Notes under the pieces: generated by a model
The model's database searches: none
What the model was told of the DNA's origin: nothing
What the model saw: the letters and a program-made list of their open reading frames with translations, nothing else
DNA from: an uncultured Pseudomonadota bacterium
GTDB lineage: Bacteria > Pseudomonadota > Gammaproteobacteria > Ga0077536
Length of the DNA stretch: 64,000 nucleotides
NCBI GenBank assembly: GCA_903825645.1
Contig: CAIKBL010000051.1
Span: 1-64,000, forward strand
Direction: 5' to 3'
Program-made: the position numbers and the translations under genes
In this document: positions 44,944 to 53,358 of the stretch, piece by piece
Layout: each line of letters opens with the position of its first letter
Position numbering within the stretch: position 1 is the first letter of the stretch

Positions 44944-46161
44944 ATGAATCTGAATTCGCGCAGACGATTCCTCCAACACCTTGCGGCGACCGGTTGTGTC
45001 GGCATGTCCGGGCTCCTGAATCCGCTCAGCGCGCTGGGTGCGACCGGGACTGGTGTCACCGCGGCCGCGACGGATCGTATTTTGGTCGTGCTCGAATTGT
45101 CCGGCGGGAATGACGGGCTGAATACGGTGGTGCCGTATACCAACGATCATTACTATCGTCTGCGACCTAAGCTTGCTATCAAGCGGAAGCAAGCGTTGCG
45201 CTTGGACGATCATTGGGGTTTGAATCCAGGCATGATTGGCTTCAAGCGGCTGTGGGATGCTGGACAATTGGGCATCGTGCACGGATGTGGTTACACGCAG
45301 CCGTCATTTTCGCACTTTACCTCGATGGCTTACTGGCAAACGGCGGCACCCAACAGCGGTGACGATTATGGCTGGGTGGGCCGTGTGGCGGACACGATTG
45401 CACCCAAACCGGTGCCGAACTTCATCGTCAATGTCGATGTCGTCGAGTCGCTCGCGGTCAAGAGCCGTATCCATACGCCGGTCGTGTTCGATGAGCCCGA
45501 CGGCTTCGTTCGCAAGGGACTTTTTGAAACTCGTGATCTGCTTGATGGCGTGTCCGGCGTTGCGACCTCGAATGCGACACTCGCCTACCTGGAGAGCGTC
45601 GCCGTCGGCGCGCGGGACGCGTCCGCACAAGTGAGAGCAGCTTGGCATCAATATAAATCGTCTGTCGATTATGGACTGGTACCCTTGCAGCTCCCCAAAA
45701 TCGCGGCGTGCATTGCCGCCGGCTTACCCGCTCGATTGTACTATGCGGCGTTCCGAAACAATGCCTTCGATACCCACGTTCAGCAAGCCGATTTGCATCA
45801 GCGCCTGCTCAGTTACGCCGCGGATGCGTTGTACGGCTTTACCCGGGATCTAGAACGCCTCGGTCTCGCCGATCGCGTGACGGTGCTCGTATTTTCCGAG
45901 TTCGGGCGCCGCGTTCCGGAAAACGCGAATCTGGGCACTGACCATGGGACCGCGAATGTAATGTTCGTGCTGGGCAAACACGTCGAAGGTGGCCACTACG
46001 GTGAGCCGCCGGCGCTCGATAAGCTGGACGCCGGGGATAATCTCCAATTCACCACCGATTTTCGTCGGGTGTACGCGAGTGTGATGGATGGATGGCTACA
46101 ACCTGGACTATCCAAAACCGTGCTAAAAGGCGATTTCGCCCCCTTCTCCCTGACCGGCTGA
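44944..46161 (+). CDS. DUF1501 family protein with Tat signal
   Basis: A 405-residue DUF1501-family protein. The N terminus MNLNSRRRFLQHLAATGCVG carries a twin-arginine-type SRRRFL signal followed by a hydrophobic stretch, so it is probably exported folded by Tat. Inside are LVVLELSGGNDGLNTVVPYT and SHFTSMAYWQTAAPNSG, family hallmarks, and a metal-binding-like FSEFGRRVPENANLGTDHGT near the end. AGGAG precedes the ATG. Paired with DUF1800 upstream. Enzymatic activity is not established; the region resembles sulfatase/phosphatase-fold metal sites. Confidence 0.92.
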   Translation: MNLNSRRRFLQHLAATGCVGMSGLLNPLSALGATGTGVTAAATDRILVVLELSGGNDGLNTVVPYTNDHYYRLRPKLAIKRKQALRLDDHWGLNPGMIGFKRLWDAGQLGIVHGCGYTQPSFSHFTSMAYWQTAAPNSGDDYGWVGRVADTIAPKPVPNFIVNVDVVESLAVKSRIHTPVVFDEPDGFVRKGLFETRDLLDGVSGVATSNATLAYLESVAVGARDASAQVRAAWHQYKSSVDYGLVPLQLPKIAACIAAGLPARLYYAAFRNNAFDTHVQQADLHQRLLSYAADALYGFTRDLERLGLADRVTVLVFSEFGRRVPENANLGTDHGTANVMFVLGKHVEGGHYGEPPALDKLDAGDNLQFTTDFRRVYASVMDGWLQPGLSKTVLKGDFAPFSLTG

Positions 46162-46189
46162 CCGGCACGGGCGCCGAAGTCGTCGGGGC

Positions 46190-47158
46190 CTACCAGCCTC
46201 GCGCGGCGCTGACGAGCTTGATATTGGTAGCGCCGTCGGCGCCGGAGGCGAGTAGCGTGGGCTTGCCGCGTACCGCGGCCCCAAATTGACTGATCTGGGC
46301 GGTGTAGGTGTCGAAGGCGTCGAGCGTTTCGTGCGTGGGCGCTTTGCCGGTGAATGCGATTTCCAAGGTGCCGGGCTTGGCGAAGAGGCCGCCCTCGAGA
46401 CGAAAATAGCCACGGGACCCAAAAAATTCGAGGCGTGATGGGCCACCCTGTGCGCCGGTGCAGGCGGTGACGCTGCCCACGGCGCCGTTTTGGTATAGGA
46501 TCTGGACCTGTGCATGGTCATCGATGGCTAACTGCCAGCATCGACTCGTCAGATGTCCCTGTGCCGCCCGTGGGGGTGAATTCATGATCCAGCCGACCAA
46601 ATCGAGCAGATGTGTCCCGATATCGCCGAGGGCCCAGCCGCCGCTGCGACGTTTGTCGGCCCGCCAACTGGTGGGCGGCGTCGCGTAGGCGGCATACATC
46701 TGCGCACGCGCTTCCAGGATGTCGCCAAATTTTCCGGCGGCAACTGCTTTGGCCAGTTTCTGTAAGGTCGGATTAGTCCGGTTGTTAAATCCGACCATGA
46801 GTTGACGTTTGGCCTGTGTGGCGGCCTTGAGCATGGCCGCGCAATCGCTCGTGTTGATCGCCATCGGTTTCTCGCAAAGCACATGTTTTCCCGCCCGCAG
46901 CGCGGCGATCGCCTGCGCGCGGTGGATGTCCGGAGGGCTGGCAATCCAGACGGCATCGAGACCGGGGTGGTCGAGAAAAGCGGGCAGCGCGTGATAAGCA
47001 CCGTTGAGCGCGTGACGTTCGGCATAATCCGCAGCGCCCTGGGCGGTTGAACTCAAGACCGCGACAAGGGCATGCCCAGGGGTGCGGCTTATCGCGGGAC
47101 CAAACGTATGATCGGCCCAACCGGAAGCGCCGATAATCCCCCATTTCAGTGTTGCCAT
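46190..47158 (-). CDS. Gfo/Idh/MocA family oxidoreductase
   Basis: A 322-residue NAD(P)-dependent oxidoreductase: N-terminal Rossmann fold (LKWGIIGASGWADHTFGPA) and a C-terminal alpha/beta dimer domain. HVLCEKPMAINTSDC is the signature EKP motif, GGWALGDIGTHLLDLVGWIM carries the D-x-G-x-H catalytic-site motif. Likely acts on a sugar, inositol or related alcohol. The ATG at 47158 follows GGGAGACC; the longer frame to 47233 is not family-like. Convergent with the DUF1501 gene. Confidence 0.9.
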   Translation of the reverse strand: MATLKWGIIGASGWADHTFGPAISRTPGHALVAVLSSTAQGAADYAERHALNGAYHALPAFLDHPGLDAVWIASPPDIHRAQAIAALRAGKHVLCEKPMAINTSDCAAMLKAATQAKRQLMVGFNNRTNPTLQKLAKAVAAGKFGDILEARAQMYAAYATPPTSWRADKRRSGGWALGDIGTHLLDLVGWIMNSPPRAAQGHLTSRCWQLAIDDHAQVQILYQNGAVGSVTACTGAQGGPSRLEFFGSRGYFRLEGGLFAKPGTLEIAFTGKAPTHETLDAFDTYTAQISQFGAAVRGKPTLLASGADGATNIKLVSAARGW

Positions 47159-47397
47159 CGGTGGTCTCCCGCGTGTTCGTATGGATGGGCCCGGATGCTC
47201 AACCCCCGGCCGTGGCGTGTCAACTGCGGCCACGGTCCGCCTTGCAACAGCCGTCGTTACGGTAAGATAGCTATGGTGCTTTGCGCGCGCGAGCCTTAAG
47301 GTCAGATCCGCTGCAGCCCGGCGCGTTCAACACCACATCCCCGTGTGCGCGTGCGGCACGGGACGTAGTGACTCAACCTAAAAACAGGAGAGCGTGC

Positions 47398-48276
47398 ATG
47401 AGAAAATCCAGTGGTATCGGCGTGGGCATCTTTCATGTCCTGGCAGACTTGCCAGGGGGAGATCCCGCTATCGTGGCCAAACATGCTGAAGCGCTTGGTT
47501 TTGCCTCGTATTGGCTACCGGAACACGGCATCATCCCGCAGGGCTCCTGCGACGTTTATCCGGGCAAGCAAGCCAACGAACCTCCGCCGGCCTATATTTT
47601 TAAAATCCCCGATCCCTTGATCGGGCTGAGTCGGGCAGCAGCGACCACCTCCGAAATTCGCCTGGGGACGGGTATCGCGCTAGTGCCGGAGCGGAACCCG
47701 TTGCTCGCCGCCATCGAGATCGCGTCGCTTGACCATTATTCGGGGGGGCGTTTCATCTATGGCATCGGGGCGGGCTGGAATGAGCCGGAGTGTACGGTCA
47801 TGGGCGGCGATTTCCCGCATCGATGGACGCAGACGAAGGAAGCCATTCAGGTCATGAAAAAATTCTGGACGGGTGAATACGTCGAACATCACGGTAAATA
47901 TTTCGATTTTCCGCCGTCGATTTGTTTGCCAAAGCCGACCCAGCGCCCGCATCCGCCGATTTTGCTCGGCAGCATTGGTTCCCCCAATGTCTATCGGCGC
48001 GTGGCTGAGTGGGGCGATGGATGGCTGCCGTTCTGCACCGATCCGCAGGAGATCACCGACGGTAAACGAGAAATCGCGGAATACGCGCGGGCGGCCGGAC
48101 GTCATCCTGCCGCGCTCGAGATTTCGGCGTTCGCGCCGCCCGGAATGTTTCAAACCGCCAAGGACATCAAGGCGCTGGCCAATGCTGGCGCGGATAGCGT
48201 GGTCTTGTGGCTGAAAGACGGTAATCAAGCTGAGATGTTGAAGCAGATAGAAATGCTGGCGCACCAAATTTTCTGA
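47398..48276 (+). CDS. LLM-family flavin oxidoreductase (LLM 6)
   Basis: A 292-residue luciferase-like protein of the short F420-dependent type: GFASYWLPEHGIIPQGSCD, then LGTGIALVPERNPLLAAIEI, then YSGGRFIYGIGAGWNEPECT (the barrel motif). AGGAGA precedes the ATG at 47398; an in-frame start at 47281 lies far upstream. It is followed after 161 nt by LLM 7, to which it aligns almost without gaps and with most residues identical by eye. The pair looks like a recent tandem duplication that has begun to diverge, especially at the C terminus. Confidence 0.9.
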   Translation: MRKSSGIGVGIFHVLADLPGGDPAIVAKHAEALGFASYWLPEHGIIPQGSCDVYPGKQANEPPPAYIFKIPDPLIGLSRAAATTSEIRLGTGIALVPERNPLLAAIEIASLDHYSGGRFIYGIGAGWNEPECTVMGGDFPHRWTQTKEAIQVMKKFWTGEYVEHHGKYFDFPPSICLPKPTQRPHPPILLGSIGSPNVYRRVAEWGDGWLPFCTDPQEITDGKREIAEYARAAGRHPAALEISAFAPPGMFQTAKDIKALANAGADSVVLWLKDGNQAEMLKQIEMLAHQIF

Positions 48277-48437
48277 GCCGTAGCACCTTACTTGGCACGG
48301 CGCCGAGCGGCGTGCTGCCTATCCGTCAGGAGATGAGAGGGTAGACTCTGTCATCGTAGAGAACACATAACACGGGCGAGTTTCTCGGCAAACGCTACTC
48401 GCGGCGGCCGAAGCTCGCGCCCCAAAAGGAGGGCCGC

Positions 48438-49316
48438 ATGAAAAAATCAAGTGGAATTGGCGTGGGTATTTTTCAGATCACGGGCGATTTAACGCATGGC
48501 GATCCCGCCGTTGTCGCCCATCGTGCCGAAGAGCTCGGCTTCGCGTCGTACTGGCTGCCGGAGCACGCGATCATTCCCCAGGGCTCGTGCGATTTATACC
48601 CGGGTAAGCAGGCGGGAGAGCCGCCGCCCGCTTATCTGTTCAATATGCCAGATCCGCTTATAGGTCTCAGTCGGGCGGCGGCGGCCACCCGAGAGATCCG
48701 TTTAGGTACGGGCGTCGCGCTAGTCCCTGAGCGCAATCCATTGCTCGCGGCCATCGAGATTGCTTCGCTAGACCACTACTCCGGCGGTCGGTTCGTGTAC
48801 GGCATTGGCGCGGGTTGGAACGCTGCCGAATGCACGATGCTTGGTGGTGACTTCGACCATCGATGGGCGCAGACGAAGGAGGCTGTTCAGGTCATGAAGA
48901 AGCTCTGGAGCGGCGAATACGTTGAGCACCATGGCAAGTATTTTGATTTCCCGCCTTCGGTGTGTCTGCCGACACCTGCGCAGCGACCCCACCCACCCGT
49001 GTTGCTCGGCAGCATTGGCTCGCCAAATGTTTTCCGGCGGGTGGTGGAGTGGGGGAACGGTTGGTTACCTTTCTGCTTGGATCCGCAAGAATTAGTCGAT
49101 GGTCGCGCCGAAATCGCTAAATATGCAAAAGCGGCCGGGCGCGATCCATCTTTGTACGAAATCTCAGCCTTCGCACCCCCAGGCATGTTTCAGAGCAAGG
49201 CAGACGTCAAGGCGCTTGCGCACGCTGGCGCGGACAGTGTAGTGCTGTTCGTGGACGAGCCCAGCCAGGCCGCGACGCTAGCGCGCATCGAGGCACTGGC
49301 GGGGGCGCTTTTCTGA
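48438..49316 (+). CDS. LLM-family flavin oxidoreductase (LLM 7, tandem copy of LLM 6)
   Basis: A 292-residue paralogue of LLM 6: GFASYWLPEHAIIPQGSCDL, VALVPERNPLLAAIEIASLD, YSGGRFVYGIGAGWNAAECT. The residues that differ cluster in the N-terminal segment after position 12 and in the last 15 positions, as expected if substrate contacts have changed. A strong AGGAGG (aaaaggaggg) precedes the ATG. Each copy has its own ribosome-binding site, so they are separately translated, perhaps on one transcript. Convergent with LLM 8. Confidence 0.9.
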   Translation: MKKSSGIGVGIFQITGDLTHGDPAVVAHRAEELGFASYWLPEHAIIPQGSCDLYPGKQAGEPPPAYLFNMPDPLIGLSRAAAATREIRLGTGVALVPERNPLLAAIEIASLDHYSGGRFVYGIGAGWNAAECTMLGGDFDHRWAQTKEAVQVMKKLWSGEYVEHHGKYFDFPPSVCLPTPAQRPHPPVLLGSIGSPNVFRRVVEWGNGWLPFCLDPQELVDGRAEIAKYAKAAGRDPSLYEISAFAPPGMFQSKADVKALAHAGADSVVLFVDEPSQAATLARIEALAGALF

Positions 49317-49326
49317 CACGCTGATA

Positions 49327-49355
49327 GCCGGCGCGCGGGGTTTCTACGCGCCGGC
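49327..49355. terminator. hairpin between convergent LLM 7 and broken LLM 8
   Basis: GCCGGCGCG (49327-49335) pairs exactly with CGCGCCGGC (49347-49355) around an 11-nt loop. It lies 10 nt after the LLM 7 stop and about 20 nt from the end of the converging pseudogene. No U-run follows on either strand. It may act as a bidirectional terminator or mRNA-stabilising hairpin. Confidence 0.4.
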
Positions 49356-49374
49356 CTACCGGCCAGCGATGCGG

Positions 49375-50433
49375 CTAGGCATAGCGCCGCATCACGGTCT
49401 CTGCGAAGTAGCGCATCTGTCCGACAGGATCATCGGTGACCTGAAAAGCGAAATGGGAGAGTCCCTCGGCTTCGAGCGCCTTGATCCGTGCGATGACCTC
49501 ATCTGGCTCGCCGATCATCGCCGCGACCTCGGCGATTTCGGGGGTCAGGAAGGCTTACTCATCTTCCCGGGTATAGACCAGATGTCCCTCATGCAGGGTG
49601 AGATGGCGTCGCGCGCGCGGCATGCCATCTACGTACGCGCGATAGCGCCCCACCAAATCTGCAATTGAAGCGTCGGAGGCTAGCAAGTTATCGTCCCATT
49701 CGCACATCACATGCAGCAGGTTGGTGATGAAAGGACCGAGCGCGTGCAGGATGCGCGGACTCGCGGCGGTTTCACCGGGACGAAGAAGCGCGAGTGGGAA
49801 AATAGCCTAGGACGGGATGCTGAGGGGCTTACGCCCCGCGCGAATTGCGCCAGTCGAGATTTGGAGACGGGCTGCGCGCAGCGCTGAGGGGGTGATATTC
49901 CAGGTCAGGTGCGCATCGCATTCCGCGCCGCAGTAGTCCAGCGTCTGCGGACCAAAAGCCGACAACGTCACGGGAATTTTATGGGACAGGTCGATAAAAC
50001 CATGGTTTTGATGCAATAGACGAATCAAATGGGTTTCCCCTTCGACGTCGAACAGTGTGTCTTCTCCACGTAGCAGGGCCTGAATTATTCTGATTTCCCG
50101 CTTCATTCGGTTGAGCGGAACCGGGCGCAAACCCATGGTGAGCCGCGCGGTGTTGCCATTGCCGACGCCGAGTTCGACACGGCCGGGGGCGATGGCCGCG
50201 ATGGTCGCGATTGAATGCGCAATGACCGGTGCCAAGCGCGTCGTGGGAACGGCGACGCCTGTCGCGAGACGAATGCGCCGAGTGGCGCGCGCGGCGACTG
50301 CCATCGTGGCGTAGACATCTGAATAAAGCATCTGAGAATCAAAAAACCAGGCTTGGTCATACCCAAGTGATTCAGCCATCGCGACCAAATCATCGTCTCC
50401 AATGCGGGAGGTGAAAGTCACACCGAATTCCAT
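49375..50433 (-). pseudogene. LLM-family oxidoreductase interrupted by two in-frame stops (LLM 8)
   Basis: A full-length frame of 353 codons, MEFGVTFTSRIGDDDLVAMA to a natural end at 49375-49377, but with TAG at 49807-49809 and TAA at 49555-49557. Both stops are in the same frame, and the segments between and after read as standard LLM C-terminal sequence (GPFITNLLHVMCEWDDNL, HLTLHEGHLVYTREDE, FLTPEIAEVAAMIGEPDEVI). No frameshift or deletion is apparent, so the two changes are point substitutions. An ATG with a GAGG nearby starts the frame at 50433. The stops are recent relative to overall sequence decay. Confidence 0.85.
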
Positions 50434-50542
50434 GCGGGCCTCGCTTGCTTCGTGAAGGAGTGTCGCCGAGTATAACGGCAACGATGTGCCATCAAGGTCC
50501 ATCTCCCCTTTGGTTAGACGATACGCCCGCAGGAGCCCCGAA

Positions 50543-51787
50543 ATGGAGCAAGCAGTCTTGACGTCTCTGAAAGTGGCGGTGGTCGGAGGATCCATCACCG
50601 GCTGCACAGCCGCCATTGAGCTCGCGCGCCTCGGTTGTGTCGTCACGCTTTTCGAACGGAGCGGCGAGGAGTTGAAGGACAGGGGCGCGGGTATCGGCGT
50701 ACCGCCTTCGGTAATGGCGGCGTACATTGGGCGCGGCCTCATCGGTGCCGATGTGCCGTATTTCGATGCCGAACATTTTGTCCGGCGTTGGCGTACGGCT
50801 GCGGCCCCCGAGTTTGGTGTGCTGGCCTGGGAACAGCCGGCTAATATTGCCTTACTCAACTGGGGTGGGCTTTATCAGAACTTGCGCGCGCGCGTCCCGG
50901 ACGGCGTCTACCATACCGGTCAGCGGGTAGTTGCCTTACATCAAGCAGCACAAGGTGTCGACGTGGCGTTGGCTAATGGCGAGGTCCAGAACTTCGATTT
51001 GGTTGTCTGTGCGGACGGCTATGCTTCGCTTGGACGACGCACGCTTTTTCCCACGCTTGAGCTGAATTATCCAGGCTATGTGCTGTGGCGGGGCAGTTTA
51101 CCGGCGTCTGCAATGGTCGCCGCGGCGCCGATGGCCTCAGGTGTTCACGCCCTCGGCTATCCAGATGGGCACGGCATCTTTTATCTCGTGCCGGGTACCG
51201 ACGCGAGCACGGGAAGAGACCAACGCCTAGTGAATTGGGGAATGTATGTGCCGGTGCCAGATCTCGCGGCATTCATGGTCGATCGAGACGGGCGGGCGCA
51301 CGAGGGATCGTTACCGCCGGGCGCCATGCCTTTGGCGACTGAAGCGAAACTCAAATCGGATGCCCGACATCGACTGCCCGATTTTTATGCCGATATCGTG
51401 GCGGCCAGTCACGACACCTACGTCTATGCTATTTACGACTGTGAAGTGCCAGCCTATCGGGCGGGCCGCATTTGTCTCGCCGGCGACGCTGGCGCTTTTG
51501 CACGACCGCACAGCGGTGCTGGGGCCCTTAAAGGTGTCAGCGATGCGGTAGCGCTGCGCACGGCGCTGGCCTCACATCCCGATCTGGAAACAGCGCTCAC
51601 TACCTGGGATCGCGAACAGACGGCAAGTGGTAACCAGATGGTGCGTTTCGGCAACCAACTCGGGCGCGCGCTGGTGCTGGAAATTCCTGATTGGTCGGCA
51701 ATGAGTGTCGCAGAGATGGCGCGCTGGTTTACCGCGTCGGTGACGATTGAGGCAGAGCTTTTTGATGCGTGGAAACCCGCTTCTTGA
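50543..51787 (+). CDS. FAD-dependent aromatic hydroxylase-like monooxygenase
   Basis: A 414-residue group A flavoprotein hydroxylase. The FAD-binding Rossmann motif is VAVVGGSITGCTAAIELARL and an ERSGEELKDRGAGIGVP segment follows. GDAGAFARPHSGAGALKGVS is the second FAD-binding motif (GD-x-x-x-x-x-P). These enzymes hydroxylate an aromatic or N-heteroaromatic acid using NAD(P)H and O2, and 6-hydroxynicotinate 3-monooxygenase-like proteins share this shape. AGGAG precedes the ATG at 50543. Divergent from LLM 8. Confidence 0.9.
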   Translation: MEQAVLTSLKVAVVGGSITGCTAAIELARLGCVVTLFERSGEELKDRGAGIGVPPSVMAAYIGRGLIGADVPYFDAEHFVRRWRTAAAPEFGVLAWEQPANIALLNWGGLYQNLRARVPDGVYHTGQRVVALHQAAQGVDVALANGEVQNFDLVVCADGYASLGRRTLFPTLELNYPGYVLWRGSLPASAMVAAAPMASGVHALGYPDGHGIFYLVPGTDASTGRDQRLVNWGMYVPVPDLAAFMVDRDGRAHEGSLPPGAMPLATEAKLKSDARHRLPDFYADIVAASHDTYVYAIYDCEVPAYRAGRICLAGDAGAFARPHSGAGALKGVSDAVALRTALASHPDLETALTTWDREQTASGNQMVRFGNQLGRALVLEIPDWSAMSVAEMARWFTASVTIEAELFDAWKPAS

Positions 51788-51837
51788 GTCGACGCGGTAT
51801 CGGCATCGCGCGGCGTCGCGCGATGCCGGCTGATGGA

Positions 51838-52362
51838 CTAGAGCGGGCCCTTGCGGATAGCGTTCTGGCCATCCCATCCTTTGGCCGCGTTTTCCACCAT
51901 AAAAAACAAGTCTTTGAATACGTTTGAGTTATCCCACAGCTCAGTGTAATGCCCCAGCATCGACACCGTATCAAAATAGGTAAGCGCCGCACCGCCCACA
52001 GTGCACTCGAAGGCCGCGGCGTGACCCAGCTTCCGGTATTGTTCACAAGTCGCCGCGTAATCGACAGGCATCAGGCCAAAGTGGTGTACTCCCACCCGAC
52101 CGGCGTCTAGAAATTCCTTGTAGACAGAGGGCGCGTCGTTATGCTGATAAATCAATTCAATCTGCAGATCTCCGCTATTGCCGAGCGCCAAACTCACATC
52201 CGCATTACCCGGCTTACCGAGGTATTTCTGGTCGAGCAAGGGGCAATGTTCGAACAAAAAGAACGGACCGACCTTCAGGACATCGACCCAGTATTTGAGC
52301 GCGGCATCGAGATCTCTGACGACGTAGGCGAGTTGACGGATCGTGTGGAGCGGTTGTGTCAT
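51838..52362 (-). CDS. VOC-family protein (glyoxalase/ring-cleavage dioxygenase fold)
   Basis: A 174-residue protein of the vicinal oxygen chelate superfamily: N-terminal beta-alpha-beta-beta-beta module (LAYVVRDLDAALKYWVDVLK) and a second module (GVHHFGLMPVDYAATCEQYR). The His in GVHHFGLM is a plausible metal ligand; the usual ligand at the first strand is replaced by a Gln (IRQLAYVV), so metal binding there is doubtful. A partner to the nearby hotdog and FAD hydroxylase genes is possible but unproven. Confidence 0.8.
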   Translation of the reverse strand: MTQPLHTIRQLAYVVRDLDAALKYWVDVLKVGPFFLFEHCPLLDQKYLGKPGNADVSLALGNSGDLQIELIYQHNDAPSVYKEFLDAGRVGVHHFGLMPVDYAATCEQYRKLGHAAAFECTVGGAALTYFDTVSMLGHYTELWDNSNVFKDLFFMVENAAKGWDGQNAIRKGPL

Positions 52363-52475
52363 TGGCCATTCCTTTCAGGTTATAAATTACAACGGTGACA
52401 CTACCCGGAATGCGCGAATGCAGCTAGTGTGTTCCAGTTTTTCCGTAATCGTTACTTTTTAAAAAGAGAACACTG

Positions 52476-53318
52476 ATGCACGAAGCGATACGACCGGCGC
52501 AGGCGCGCTGGCAATTTGGGGTAGGCGAGCGACTCCCGATTTGGCAGATCGTCGCCGAAAACGACGCGACCGACAGCGGGAACCCGATGCACGACGACGC
52601 CCGCGCGCGGGCGCTCGGTTTCGCGGGCGGACTTGTCCCGGGTGTCACGCTCTATGGTTATCTCATGCATCCCCTGGTGAGCCTGTTTGGTGCGGCGTTT
52701 CTGCAACGTGGGGTGTTCGAGGCGCGCTTCCGTCGACCCGTTTATGCAGGCGAGATGGTGTCGACGCATATTGAGATCACCGCGGCTGCCGCGGCATCAA
52801 CCCGCTTCGCACTCGAACTGCGTAATGCAGCGGGCGATGTCTGCGTGATCGGTAGTGCCGAGTACCGCGACACCGACTCGGCCCTAGCTCTCGAGATCCC
52901 GGCCATTGTCGAGATCCCGGCTGAGCGGCGTCCGGCGACACCGGAGGCGTTACGCGCCAATCCAGTGCTGGGCACACTGCATGAGATCTTCAGTGCGACG
53001 CAGAGTGCCGAATTTGTCGCGAGCATGGGTGATAGGGATAGCGCGTTATATGAAACGGTTGTCCATCCGGCCTGGCTACTGCGGCAGGCAAACCTCATTG
53101 TCGATAGAAATCTTGCCGTTGGACCCTGGATTCATGTGTCGAGTCACATTCGTCACGCCGGCACCATTCGCCTGGGCGAGGGGTACACGGTCCATGCGCG
53201 CGCGGTCGAGCTCAGTACCCGCAAAGGGCACGACTACGCCGATTTCGAAGTAGTGATGGCGACCACGCGGCCTGTTCTTTCGGTGCTACATCGCGCCATC
53301 TACCGCATGGGCGCGTGA
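52476..53318 (+). CDS. MaoC-like hotdog-fold protein
   Basis: A 280-residue protein with two hotdog-like halves. The first carries DDARARALGFAGGLVPGVTL, the hydratase-2 region with the Asp and His catalytic type (a preceding NPMHDD). The second half is more diverged (HSSHIRHAGTIRLGEGYTVH in short form: VSSHIRHAGTIRLG). The fold is used by acyl-CoA hydratases/thioesterases. AGAGAA precedes the ATG. Divergent from the VOC gene. It fits the CoA-ester chemistry of the surroundings. Confidence 0.78.
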   Translation: MHEAIRPAQARWQFGVGERLPIWQIVAENDATDSGNPMHDDARARALGFAGGLVPGVTLYGYLMHPLVSLFGAAFLQRGVFEARFRRPVYAGEMVSTHIEITAAAAASTRFALELRNAAGDVCVIGSAEYRDTDSALALEIPAIVEIPAERRPATPEALRANPVLGTLHEIFSATQSAEFVASMGDRDSALYETVVHPAWLLRQANLIVDRNLAVGPWIHVSSHIRHAGTIRLGEGYTVHARAVELSTRKGHDYADFEVVMATTRPVLSVLHRAIYRMGA

Positions 53319-53358
53319 ACCGCATGCAGTAGGGGGCGAGGCGAGGTATTGAGCGGGA

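Noticed and set aside
38942-50433. Stop-codon reassignment or selenocysteine
   Set aside because: All three stop codons occur as interruptions in different genes, so no single reassigned codon explains them. Many intact housekeeping genes end normally with the same codons.
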